Assembly: GCA_021108055.1 (NCBI GenBank)
Contig: JAIORR010000089.1
Span: 1-5,082 of the forward strand
From: Candidatus Cloacimonadota bacterium
GTDB taxonomy: Bacteria; Cloacimonadota; Cloacimonadia; Cloacimonadales; TCS61
Reading direction: 5' to 3'
Length of the DNA stretch: 5,082 nt
Under the pieces are notes generated by a model that searched no databases, was not told the origin of the DNA, and worked only from the letters and a program-made list of their open reading frames with translations. Position numbers and translations under genes: made by a program. Shown piece by piece: positions 5,070-5,082 of the stretch (its first letter is position 1; each line of letters begins with the position of its first letter).

Positions 5070-5082
5070 TACTCAGATCAGT

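Overview
The window looks like a piece of chromosome from an uncultured bacterium of the FCB/Bacteroidota-like assemblage. The best guess is Cloacimonadota or a relative. That placement is inferred from two things: a secreted protein ending in a FlgD-like (type A) type IX secretion sorting domain with the typical 'NYPNPFNPETTI...SSGIYFYQLK' wording, and a low-to-moderate GC content. There is no rRNA or other marker to settle it.

Layout. (1) Positions 1-1242, plus strand: the C-terminal 413 codons of an adenosylcobalamin-dependent (class II) ribonucleotide reductase, nrdJ, entering from the left edge. It is followed by a clear intrinsic terminator (1274-1306). (2) Positions 1322-3418, plus strand: a 698-residue secreted modular protein. 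It has a signal peptide, an endonuclease/exonuclease/phosphatase (EEP) catalytic domain with all expected catalytic residues, an Ig-like domain, an OB-fold-like region of the kind found in secreted nucleases, and a C-terminal sorting domain. Two repeat-like DNA elements lie in frame inside the sorting-domain code: a 9-nt-period tandem repeat (TTE-HTE-NTE) and a REP/BIME-like double hairpin with compensatory base changes. (3) Positions 3419-3661: a 243-base convergent intergenic region made almost entirely of repeats and hairpins. (4) Positions 3662-4981, minus strand: a very AT-rich gene for an erythromycin-esterase-family protein with a probable lipoprotein signal. (5) Positions 4982-5082: its upstream region, with a good ribosome binding site, a possible promoter and a perfect 9-bp hairpin.

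The most interesting structure is that the esterase-like gene is tightly bracketed by a perfect 12-bp inverted repeat (TGTGTTAGTGGC / GCCACTAACACA). One copy lies 15 nt before the ATG and the other 5 nt after the stop, and the base composition differs from the neighbouring genes. Compact spacing and GTTAG/CTAAC ends pointing in the integron sense resemble a mobile gene cassette with attC-like boundaries. However, the ends do not match the GTTRRRY consensus, neither complete recombination site is visible, and no integrase is in the window, so this remains a hypothesis.

The three genes do not form one pathway: a housekeeping DNA-precursor enzyme, an exported nuclease/phosphatase and a probably acquired accessory gene sit next to each other. 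The terminator and the convergent orientation indicate that they are transcribed separately.
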